Below are positions 8,886 through 16,876 of a stretch of DNA of 64,000 bases, piece after piece; position 1 is the stretch's first letter; each line of letters starts with the position of its first letter. Made by a program: the position numbers and the translations under genes. The notes below the pieces were generated by a model. It saw only the letters and a program-made list of their open reading frames with translations, was not told the DNA's origin and searched no databases. Source of the DNA: Ulvibacterium marinum (lineage in GTDB: Bacteria > Bacteroidota > Bacteroidia > Flavobacteriales > Flavobacteriaceae); NCBI RefSeq assembly GCF_003626755.1, contig NZ_RBCJ01000006.1:1-64000 (forward strand). The letters are read 5' to 3'.

Positions 8886-10364
8886 ATGAACGAGTTTCAG
8901 GAAAATCAAAAATTTGAAGATACCCGAAGAGGTTTCCTAAAAAAGGCCTCATTAGGCTTTGGTTCCATAGCACTGTCAAGTCTATTGGGACCAACGAATT
9001 CCTTTGCCAATGATTTATTGGGTTCTAAGAAAGTTCCTATAGTGAATGGTGACGGTGGAGTATTGAATGGCACACATTTTCCGGCAAAGGCAAAGCGTAT
9101 CATTTATTTGTTCCAGAGTGGTGGACCTTCCCAAATAGAAACCTTTGATTACAAACCAGAATTGGCCAAATGGCACGGACAGGAAATTCCGGATTCTGTA
9201 CGAGGGACCCAAAGAAACTCGGGAATGGTTACGTCCCAGTCCACATTTCCATTGGTACAATCGATTTATAATTTCAAACAATACGGTCAATCAGGAGCTT
9301 GGGTCAGTGAATTGTTCCCCTATACGGCAAAGGTTGCTGATGACCTTTGTATTATTAAATCCATGTATACGGAGGCTATTAACCATGAGCCTGCCGTAAT
9401 GTTCTTACAGACAGGATCACAATTAAGCGGTAGGCCTTCCATTGGTTCCTGGTTAAGCTATGGACTGGGGAGTGACAACAAAGACTTGCCCAATTTTGTG
9501 GTAATGCTTTCAAAAGGTGGGGGTGCCCAGCCACTGAGTTCGGCCGCTTGGGGCAATGGTTTTCTTCCGTCCCATCATCAAGGGGTACAGTTTCGATCCG
9601 GTAAAGATCCCGTTCTATATTTAAACAATCCACATGGTGTTCATGACCATGATCGTAGAAGGGCATTAGATTATATATCGAAATTGAACAACCATCAGTA
9701 TGATATTTGGAAAGACCCAGAAATTCAATCAAAGATCAACCAATACGAAATGGCATACCGCATGCAAAGCTCGGTGCCGGATGCAGTAGACACTTCCAAT
9801 GAGCCGGACCATATTTATGAATTGTATGGTGAGGATGCGAAGATACCCGGTACCTATGCGGCCAATTGTCTTCAGGCAAGGCGTTTGGCCGAAAAGGATG
9901 TGAAATTCATCCAATTATATCATATGGGTTGGGACCAACATGGTGGACTCCCAGGGGGGATTAAACGACAGGCTTTAAGCACAGATCAGGCCACTGCCGG
10001 ACTCATTACCGATTTAAAACAAAGAGGGCTTTTGGAGGACACTCTGGTGATCTGGGGCGGTGAATTTGGCCGTACCAGTTTTTCACAGGGCAGATTAACA
10101 GCCGATAATTATGGCCGGGACCACCACCCGGGTTGTTTCACCATGTGGATGGCCGGCGCCGGGGTTAAACCAGGCATGGTCTACGGCCAAACGGATGAGT
10201 TTAGTTACAATGTGGTACAGAACGGGGTACATGTTCATGACTTTCAGGCAACCTTGATGCACCTGTTGGGTATAGATCATGAAAGACTTACCTTTAAACA
10301 TCAAGGCAGAAGATACCGCTTGACCGATGTACATGGGCATGTGGTAAAGGATATTTTAGCGTAA
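8886..10364 (+). CDS. Tat-exported DUF1501 protein
   Basis: DUF1501 proteins belong to the alkaline phosphatase/sulfatase-like superfamily and are almost always encoded next to DUF1549/DUF1553 partners, as here. The N terminus carries a twin-arginine signal (TRRGFLKKAS, then a hydrophobic stretch), so the protein is probably folded with its metal or cofactor in the cytoplasm before export. Family motifs visible are IIYLFQSGGPSQIETFDYKP at the start, LYHMGWDQHGG in the middle, and WGGEFGRTSF with GRDHHPGCFTMWMAGAG near the C terminus. ATG at 8886 is chosen over the TTG at 8877, which would nearly abut the upstream stop. No enzymatic activity has been firmly assigned to the family as far as I know. 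Confidence 0.87.
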   Translation: MNEFQENQKFEDTRRGFLKKASLGFGSIALSSLLGPTNSFANDLLGSKKVPIVNGDGGVLNGTHFPAKAKRIIYLFQSGGPSQIETFDYKPELAKWHGQEIPDSVRGTQRNSGMVTSQSTFPLVQSIYNFKQYGQSGAWVSELFPYTAKVADDLCIIKSMYTEAINHEPAVMFLQTGSQLSGRPSIGSWLSYGLGSDNKDLPNFVVMLSKGGGAQPLSSAAWGNGFLPSHHQGVQFRSGKDPVLYLNNPHGVHDHDRRRALDYISKLNNHQYDIWKDPEIQSKINQYEMAYRMQSSVPDAVDTSNEPDHIYELYGEDAKIPGTYAANCLQARRLAEKDVKFIQLYHMGWDQHGGLPGGIKRQALSTDQATAGLITDLKQRGLLEDTLVIWGGEFGRTSFSQGRLTADNYGRDHHPGCFTMWMAGAGVKPGMVYGQTDEFSYNVVQNGVHVHDFQATLMHLLGIDHERLTFKHQGRRYRLTDVHGHVVKDILA

Positions 10365-10375
10365 CCAAGAGATTC

Positions 10376-11440
10376 ATGGACAGAAGAAAATTTTTAAGAA
10401 AAACAGCAAGGACCAGTGGGGCTACTTTGGCCTTTACGTCGGTTCCCTTCTATATTATGCCCACAAAAGCAAGATTAGCCGGAACTATTCTTGGGCATGG
10501 TGATTTTAAATACCGTTTGGAAAAGGAATGGGGAGATTTAAATCCCGAGAAGTATCCTGTGAATAATTGCCATGAAATGGTAATGAATGGTCAAGAAAGG
10601 CTTTACATGCTCACAGATCATCCGAAGAATAATATTCTGGTTTATGATACCTCCGGAAAACTTTTGGATCATTGGACCTTGGATTTACCTGGAGCACATG
10701 GTCTTACCCTGCATGATGAAGGGGGAGATGAATTTCTATATATCACCGATCCTGGGCTGGGCAGGGTCATAAAAAGCACACTCGATGGTAAAATTGTCAT
10801 GGAATTGGACCATCCCTCAAGGATTGGGGCTTACGATGAGAAATCAGCTTTTCGACCAACGGAAACGGCCATAGGCCCCAATGGAGATATTTATGTAGCC
10901 GATGGTTATGGCTCGCAATTTATCCTGCAGTATGATGCAAAGGGAAAGTTTATTCGGAAATTTGGGGGTGATAGCTTTTTGCAGGAGTCCAAGTTTAAGC
11001 AGGCCCATGGCGTAGCATTGGACATTAGGAATCCGGGCAATCCTACCTTGATTTGTTCCGCGAGGATAAAGAACTCATTTAAACGGTTTTCCTTGGATGG
11101 GGAATACTTGGAGACGTTTTATATGCCAGGCCTATTCATAAGTCGACCCATCTTGGACGGTGAGAATATTTATTCCGGAGTCTGTTTCGGGATGGAAGAG
11201 GGTAATTACAATATGCAGCTAAATAAGGGGTTTGTTACAATTTTGGATAAGGACAATAAAGTAATCTCCAACCCAGGGGGTACTGAACCCATCTATGAAA
11301 ATGGCAAATTGCAATTGATGCTCCAAGATCAACCTATTTTTAAACACTGCCACGATGTTTGTGTAGATCGGGATAAAAACCTTTATGTATGCCAGTGGAA
11401 TGCCGGAGGAGTGTATCCCTATAAATTACATCGGGTGTAA
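10376..11440 (+). CDS. Tat-exported NHL/six-bladed beta-propeller protein
   Basis: Starts 11 bases after the DUF1501 gene and ends the operon. The first residues, MDRRKFLRKTARTSG, form a twin-arginine signal. The rest is a propeller of NHL type with repeated units: NNILVYDTSGKLLDHW, LYITDPGLGRVIK, GDIYVADGYGSQFILQYDAKG, FKRFSLDGEYLETF. A C-terminal FKHCHDVCVDRDKNLYVCQW contains His and Cys residues that could bind metal. Related peptidylglycine-monooxygenase-like or NHL proteins act as exported binding or lyase-type propellers; nothing in the sequence fixes the reaction. The Tat signal shared with the DUF1501 partner suggests both bind a cofactor or metal before export. The gene is convergent with the ThuA-like gene, 17 bases apart. 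Confidence 0.8.
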   Translation: MDRRKFLRKTARTSGATLAFTSVPFYIMPTKARLAGTILGHGDFKYRLEKEWGDLNPEKYPVNNCHEMVMNGQERLYMLTDHPKNNILVYDTSGKLLDHWTLDLPGAHGLTLHDEGGDEFLYITDPGLGRVIKSTLDGKIVMELDHPSRIGAYDEKSAFRPTETAIGPNGDIYVADGYGSQFILQYDAKGKFIRKFGGDSFLQESKFKQAHGVALDIRNPGNPTLICSARIKNSFKRFSLDGEYLETFYMPGLFISRPILDGENIYSGVCFGMEEGNYNMQLNKGFVTILDKDNKVISNPGGTEPIYENGKLQLMLQDQPIFKHCHDVCVDRDKNLYVCQWNAGGVYPYKLHRV

Positions 11441-11457
11441 GCCCTAGGAGTTGATTT

Positions 11458-12381
11458 TCACTTTGGTTTTCCCATGGGGGAATCGTCACACTTCAAATCC
11501 CCCAAAACATACTGGAGACCGTCCAAAAAGTATTGTAACAATTCCGGATTTTCCAAACTCTGTGCATTATGGGAGGGAGAAGAATAGAACACCCGTCCCT
11601 TACCGTATCTTTTAATCCAGGAAACGTAATTGATGTTGTTATTAACCGCTTTTCTTACATCTTCTAATTGGTCTACTTCAATATACAGTAGCGGCCTAAA
11701 ATTGTAGTCGAAATAAGCATTTTTAAAAAAATAAGGTTCGTCTACATGAGTAAGTCCCTTTCCCTTGAAAGCTCGGACCAGGGGATGGTTTGTATCTACT
11801 TCCTTCACATGCATTTCCTGTTGCTTGGGATGGTAGTCAAAGCTGCCTCCCGTCATTTTACTGAATTCCATTGAATTGTTCTGCACGGTAATGGCGCCAT
11901 GCAGTATCATTAGCCCACCTCCCTTTTTGACATAGTTCATCATATTCTCCTCATATGCTGGAGCCTTGATTTTAATTTCGGCATCGGACAATGATGTGTT
12001 TTGACGGAGCAAATCGGCAAAAAGATCTCTATCCGGGCCACTGGGGTTACAATTGTTAAAAACCACGGCATCATAGTTTTTGAGGCTTTTCTTTTCGAAT
12101 TTTTGAATATCGTAACCCACATGAACCTCAAAGATTTTGGTCTTTTTGGCAAGAATTTTTAGCATCTCAATATTATGTGGGATGGTCCAATGGTAGAACC
12201 CAGTCGCTTTGGAAAAGACCAGGATTTTCTTTTTACTTACATTTTTGACCGTTGGTTCGTTCGGTGCAATTTTTTCTATTTTGGCCAACCATTCATCATT
12301 GGGCTCAAACTCTTGAATGTTCTGTGCTTTGGCAAGCAAACAAAAAATGGATAGTAGAGCGGTTAATGTTACTTTTTTCAT
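11458..12381 (-). CDS. ThuA domain protein, exported
   Basis: A 307-residue protein with a cleavable signal peptide (LLSIFCLLAKAQ). The mature part has the glutamine amidotransferase-like fold of ThuA: KKILVFSKATGFYHWTIPHN at the start, YDAVVFNNCNP, MMNYVKKGGGLMILHGA, then THVDEPYF and a C-terminal YGKGRVFYSSPSHN. ThuA proteins were named from trehalose utilization, where partners make or use 3-keto sugars; many Bacteroidota ThuA proteins sit in loci with Gfo/Idh/MocA oxidoreductases, as in this window. Catalytic activity of the family is poorly defined. The gene lies 10 bases downstream of the LacI regulator on the same strand, so the two form a small operon divergent from susC. Confidence 0.85.
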   Translation of the reverse strand: MKKVTLTALLSIFCLLAKAQNIQEFEPNDEWLAKIEKIAPNEPTVKNVSKKKILVFSKATGFYHWTIPHNIEMLKILAKKTKIFEVHVGYDIQKFEKKSLKNYDAVVFNNCNPSGPDRDLFADLLRQNTSLSDAEIKIKAPAYEENMMNYVKKGGGLMILHGAITVQNNSMEFSKMTGGSFDYHPKQQEMHVKEVDTNHPLVRAFKGKGLTHVDEPYFFKNAYFDYNFRPLLYIEVDQLEDVRKAVNNNINYVSWIKRYGKGRVFYSSPSHNAQSLENPELLQYFLDGLQYVLGDLKCDDSPMGKPK

Positions 12382-12391
12382 AATAAGCCGA

Positions 12392-13408
12392 TTATTTTTG
12401 GGTAGATTCCCGAATTATCAAGGTATGCCTAAGGGTAATTTGGTTTGCGGACTGTAGGTTTATTGCACCGTTTAAATGCCCAATAATACTTTGCCCGGCC
12501 AAAACGCCCATTTTATAGCCAGGATAGTCCATTGTACTCAGATTAGGGCTAATGACCTCGGATACTGGGTCATTATTGAAACCCATGACTTTTATATCCT
12601 GGGGAATGTTATATCCTTCTTTTTTGAGTTCTTTGATGCAATGGACTGCAAAGGTATCATTGGCCACGAACAGCCCATCAATTTTTGGGTCGGATTCCTT
12701 TATATGGGTTATTACTTCCGGTACCCTGCTTAAATCCAGGTCTACTTCAACCAAGTTATCCTCTTTAAAGGTAATGCCATATTTTTCCAAAGCCCTTTTA
12801 TAGCCCTTGAACCTTTGGCAATATACATTTCTTTTCAAACCCCCGGCAATATGTAGGATATTGGTGCAACCCTGATTTATTAAATGTTCCGTGGCCTCAT
12901 AGCCCGCAGCTTCATTATCAATTAAAATGGTAGGGCAATTAGGCAGGTCAAATACCCGGTCAAAAAACAATAGAGGTATCTTTCGATCTATAAATGTGGT
13001 AAGATGATCAAAGTTTTCGGTTCCATAGGCCAAAGAAATCATGAGTGCATCCACCCCACTATCATATAAGGTCTTGGCATTCAATACCTCCTTTTCGGCC
13101 GATTCCAGGGATTGACTAATAATAAGGTTATAACCTACATCGTTGGCCACTTTTTCTATGCCCGCCAGTACGGTAGACATGAAATTGGAATTCAACCTTG
13201 GCACGATTACACCAATGGTATTGGATTTTTGTTGGCTGAGGTTAGCGGCAAATTTATTGGTGCGGTAGCCCAAGGATTTGGCCGCGTCAATTATTTTTTC
13301 CTTGGTTTTTTTGCTTATGGATGGATGATCGTTCAAACTTCTACTCACCGTTGCCGGGGAGACATTGAGCTTTTTTGCCAAGTCGTAAATCGTAATTTTT
13401 TTACCCAT
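12392..13408 (-). CDS. LacI/GalR family transcription regulator
   Basis: The N terminus is a classic LacI helix-turn-helix (ITIYDLAKKLNVSPATVSRS then LNDHPSISKKTKEKI) with the hinge segment YRTNKFAANLSQQKS, followed by a periplasmic-binding-protein-like sensor (TIGVIVPRLNSNFM, GVDALMISLA, PLLFFDRV, GLFVANDTFAVHCI, VMGFNNDPVSEVISPNLSTMD). At about 338 residues it is full length. The ATG at 13408 is the natural start; the frame extends upstream only to a TTG at 13444. It is divergent from susC, and a palindromic LacI-type site overlaps the predicted susC promoter, so it most likely represses the transport and oxidoreductase genes until a sugar or sugar derivative binds. The effector cannot be read from sequence. 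Confidence 0.92.
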   Translation of the reverse strand: MGKKITIYDLAKKLNVSPATVSRSLNDHPSISKKTKEKIIDAAKSLGYRTNKFAANLSQQKSNTIGVIVPRLNSNFMSTVLAGIEKVANDVGYNLIISQSLESAEKEVLNAKTLYDSGVDALMISLAYGTENFDHLTTFIDRKIPLLFFDRVFDLPNCPTILIDNEAAGYEATEHLINQGCTNILHIAGGLKRNVYCQRFKGYKRALEKYGITFKEDNLVEVDLDLSRVPEVITHIKESDPKIDGLFVANDTFAVHCIKELKKEGYNIPQDIKVMGFNNDPVSEVISPNLSTMDYPGYKMGVLAGQSIIGHLNGAINLQSANQITLRHTLIIRESTQK

Positions 13409-13562
13409 AATGGCCGCACTTAATGCAACAATAATACGCAACAAATATGGAATCTAGAAAAAAAGCAGATAAAAACTTGTATTTAATCCATTTTAAGAGG
13501 ACTTGAAATACCTATTTAACATTTATTGCGTTAAAAAAACCATTTGTTTCATAAATTTTTAC

Positions 13563-13582
13563 GCAATCGATTGCATTAATGC
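13563..13582. promoter_or_regulatory. LacI-type operator (two overlapping palindromes)
   Basis: GCAATCGATTGC (13563-13574) is a perfect 12-bp palindrome with the central CG typical of LacI-family operators. A second perfect palindrome, GCATTAATGC (13573-13582), overlaps its end. Both lie upstream of susC and overlap the predicted -33 box, a position suited to repression by the adjacent LacI protein. Confidence 0.7.
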
Positions 13583-13600
13583 GATTTTTGTTTAGATTTG
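13571..13600 (+). promoter_or_regulatory. Predicted Bacteroidota promoter of the susCD operon
   Basis: TTG at 13571-13573, a 19-base spacer and TAGATTTG at 13593-13600 match the -33 TTG / -7 TAnnTTTG consensus of Bacteroidota promoters exactly. Transcription would start near 13607, leaving a short leader before the susC start at 13628. Confidence 0.65.
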
Positions 13601-13627
13601 TTTAACAATTCAACATTCTAAACTTAA

Positions 13628-16600
13628 ATGACCGATTTTATGAAACACTTATTTGAAAAAGCGAAAGTTCCAAAAAAGGCATGGATTCTATGCTTTTTTG
13701 CCGTGATGTTCACTATATTTTCGTATAGTCAGGACTCTTTTACGGTGACGGGAACAATAGTGGATGATGCGGGAGTGCCCTTACCTGGAGCCGCCGTGGT
13801 AGAAAAAGGCACTACCAATGGTACGTCCGCGGATTTTGATGGAAACTATTCCATAGAGGTCGCCAATGCCAATGTTACTTTGGTTTTTACTTACATTGGT
13901 TTTGAAGCCCAGGAAATACCCGTAGGGGGCAACTCATCGATTAATGTTACTATGGTGGCTACGGCTTCAACCTTAGACGAGGTTGTTGTGGTGGGCTATG
14001 GTGCCGTTAAGAAAAAAGATTTAACAGGGGCGGTCGCACAGTTGGATGCTACCCAGATTTCCAATCAATCTGTTAACACAGTCACTGATGTTTTACGAGG
14101 TAATGTTGCCGGTCTAAATATAGGATTTTCGGCTTCTCCAAAAGGAAGCAGTGAAATCCAAATACGGGGGAACAACAGTTTGGCTGCAGGGAGTAGTCCT
14201 CTGATTGTCGTGGATGGTATTTTGTATACGGGAGACCTTTCCGATATTAATCCGGCAGATATTGATAAACTGGATGTATTAAAGGATGCTAGTTCCGCAG
14301 CCGTTTATGGAGCCCGTGGAGCGAGTGGTGTTATCTTGGTAACCACAAAAAGGGGAACAAGCGATAAGCCTATAATCAACATCAACACCAGTGTGGGGAT
14401 AACCCGCGAAGCAAATCCTGTTAGGCCTTATAGTCCAGAAGGTTATGCTAACTGGAGGGTAGATGTTTTTAAGAGTAGCCGAGGCCAGTTAGCCTCAGAA
14501 AATCCCGGAATATTTGATAACCCCAATAACTTACCGGCCGGGGTTACGCTAGATCAATGGTTGGGTTATACCGGGGCACAAGGAGATCCAACAACAGTTT
14601 GGTTGACAAGAATAGGGTTTCAAAACGTAGAGGTCAATAATTACTTGGCCGGCAATAGTATCAATTGGTATGATAGGATTATGCAGACCGGTTTTAGAAA
14701 TGAGCAGAACGTGAGCATTTCCGGAAGCAATGGTGGACTGAACTACTACTGGTCCATAGGTCGTATGTCCAATGAAGGCATAATCGCTGGCGATAAATTT
14801 GAGACCTTGCGATCTCGTTTGAATTTGGATGCCAAGATCAACGATTGGTTGACCGTGGGGATGAACACCCAATTTGCCAAAAGGGACGAAGGCTTTTTAC
14901 CGGCTGACCAAAACCAGGTTTTTTCCTCCTCCCCTTGGGGTTCCGAGTTTGACGATTCCGGGGAATTCTTGAGAATCAGTCCACAGGACGACCCTGGGGC
15001 AGGTGCCCAAAGTGCCTTTTTAAGACCTACTTACGATGATTGGGTAGATTTGGAACACTCCTTCAATTCCCGAATATATGCCAAGGTAAAACTCCCTTTG
15101 GGTTTCTCCTATGAATTGGGTTATACCAATCGGTTGGATATTGAGGAATACTTCGTTCATGCCTCATCGTTGAACCCTAACAATCAGGTAGGGCGGTCTC
15201 AACGTTGGAATCGTAAGCAAACGGAGTATCAGTTGGATAATATTATCCGTTGGGATAAGACCCTAGGTAAACACACCTTCGGTTTGACCGCCCTTTTCTA
15301 TGCGGAAAAGTACCAAACTTTTACCACCATCGCCAATTCCAATACCTTTGAGCCCAATGACGCTTTGGGTTTTGGTGCCTTACAGGCGGGGCTTATCCAA
15401 GGTGTATTCTCGGATGATGAGGAGACCACGGGCGATGCCATAATGACACGTCTGAACTATAATTATGATTCTAGATACAATCTAAGTTTAACCATGCGTA
15501 GGGACGGTTATTCGGCCTTTGGTGTTGCCAATCAAAGAGGTTTTTTTCCCTCTGTTGCTGGCGCATGGACCATTTCCGAGGAAGATTTCTTTAAGTCCGA
15601 GCTCATCACCTTTTTAAAACTTAGAGCCTCCTATGGTGAAAATGGAAACCGGGGTTTTGGTAGTGGAAGACGAATCAATACAAGTCCCAGTCCAGGAGGC
15701 TTTAGATCCTTTGCACCTGAACGCGGTTTGGGAGCGTATGCCCAATTATCCCAATTGGCGGCAGGCAACTATCTTAATGTAGGTGACTCCGGAGTAATAC
15801 CGGTAGCTACCCTTAATAATACTACCCTTCAAAACCCTGATTTGCGCTGGGAAAGGACCAAAGCGGTTAATTTGGGACTGGATTTCAGTTTTGCCGGAGG
15901 TGTTGTTGAGGGATCGATCGATGCCTATAGAAACATCACTACTGATTTAATAGTTGAACGCGAATTGCCCAATGTTACAGGATTTCAAAATGTCTTTACC
16001 AATTTGGGAGAAGTACAAAACCAAGGGTTGGAATTTGTAATATCCACTCAAAATTTTAATAGGGAGAACTTTGCGTGGAGTACTAATTTTAACTTTTCCT
16101 TTAACAGAAACAAGATTAATGAGCTTTATGGGGATTTGGACGAGAATGGTAATGAACTGGACGATATTGCCAATAGAAGATTTATTGGTCAGCCGGTGGA
16201 TATTATTTGGGATTTTGAGGAATTAGGGGTATGGCAATTGGACGAAGCTGATGAAGCGGCCGCTTTTGGTGTAGAACCTGGCGACTTTAAACTTCGGGAT
16301 GTGGATAATAACGGAATTTTGAATGATGATGATAAGGTTTTCGTAGGGAATCGTGCTCCCCAGTACATTTGGGGTATGACGAATAGGTTTACATTTTTCA
16401 AGAACATCGATTTTGCCTTTGAATTATACTCCAATCTGGGCCAAAAACGCCTCTTTAATGAGGCCAAGAACAGAAATGGTTTTGTAGATCGGGTAAACTC
16501 TCCTGTAACCCCTTATTGGACTCCGGAAAACCCCTTGAACGACTACGCACGTCTGTTTTCCAATGATGGTAGTGCCGCCTTCGATATTTATCGGAGCAGT

Positions 16601-16855
16601 TCCTTTATTCGATTGAGCAATATTACCTTGGCATATAGACTCCCAAAAGCTTTATTGTCAAGGCTTAGGATAAACAGTGTACGCATTTATGGTAACGTCC
16701 GTAATGTAGCTGTTTGGGCACCGGACTGGGATTTCTATGACCCCCAAGGTTCCAATATTAACGGTGCTAGCAGGAATAGTCAAGGTCAATTGGTGGGTAA
16801 TGGTCGGGAACCTGTGCCAAGGTTCTTTACACTGGGTCTTGATATAAGTTTATAA
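13628..16855 (+). CDS. SusC/RagA family TonB-linked outer membrane transporter
   Basis: A 1075-residue SusC-type receptor. After a signal peptide (LCFFAVMFTIFSYSQ) comes a carboxypeptidase-regulatory-like domain (VTGTIVDDAGVPLPGAAVVE). The plug domain follows, with EVVVVGYGAVKKKDLTGAV, IQIRGNNSL, PLIVVDGIL and the family hallmark LKDASSAAVYGARGASGVI. The long remainder is the 22-strand barrel, ending in an aromatic-poor strand (FFTLGLDISL). It should import oligosaccharides or glycosides across the outer membrane with the SusD partner 21 bases downstream. No STN/FecR-type signalling domain is present, so control likely rests with the LacI protein. The start could also be the ATG at 13640, which leaves the signal peptide intact. 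Confidence 0.95.
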   Translation: MTDFMKHLFEKAKVPKKAWILCFFAVMFTIFSYSQDSFTVTGTIVDDAGVPLPGAAVVEKGTTNGTSADFDGNYSIEVANANVTLVFTYIGFEAQEIPVGGNSSINVTMVATASTLDEVVVVGYGAVKKKDLTGAVAQLDATQISNQSVNTVTDVLRGNVAGLNIGFSASPKGSSEIQIRGNNSLAAGSSPLIVVDGILYTGDLSDINPADIDKLDVLKDASSAAVYGARGASGVILVTTKRGTSDKPIININTSVGITREANPVRPYSPEGYANWRVDVFKSSRGQLASENPGIFDNPNNLPAGVTLDQWLGYTGAQGDPTTVWLTRIGFQNVEVNNYLAGNSINWYDRIMQTGFRNEQNVSISGSNGGLNYYWSIGRMSNEGIIAGDKFETLRSRLNLDAKINDWLTVGMNTQFAKRDEGFLPADQNQVFSSSPWGSEFDDSGEFLRISPQDDPGAGAQSAFLRPTYDDWVDLEHSFNSRIYAKVKLPLGFSYELGYTNRLDIEEYFVHASSLNPNNQVGRSQRWNRKQTEYQLDNIIRWDKTLGKHTFGLTALFYAEKYQTFTTIANSNTFEPNDALGFGALQAGLIQGVFSDDEETTGDAIMTRLNYNYDSRYNLSLTMRRDGYSAFGVANQRGFFPSVAGAWTISEEDFFKSELITFLKLRASYGENGNRGFGSGRRINTSPSPGGFRSFAPERGLGAYAQLSQLAAGNYLNVGDSGVIPVATLNNTTLQNPDLRWERTKAVNLGLDFSFAGGVVEGSIDAYRNITTDLIVERELPNVTGFQNVFTNLGEVQNQGLEFVISTQNFNRENFAWSTNFNFSFNRNKINELYGDLDENGNELDDIANRRFIGQPVDIIWDFEELGVWQLDEADEAAAFGVEPGDFKLRDVDNNGILNDDDKVFVGNRAPQYIWGMTNRFTFFKNIDFAFELYSNLGQKRLFNEAKNRNGFVDRVNSPVTPYWTPENPLNDYARLFSNDGSAAFDIYRSSSFIRLSNITLAYRLPKALLSRLRINSVRIYGNVRNVAVWAPDWDFYDPQGSNINGASRNSQGQLVGNGREPVPRFFTLGLDISL

Positions 16856-16876
16856 TAAAAAGAAATAGATAGAACT

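Noticed and set aside
13640-16855. Alternative susC start at ATG 13640
   Set aside because: Possible, but the first ATG at 13628 is equally placed and closer to the predicted promoter; both keep the signal peptide, so 13628 was kept and the alternative noted.
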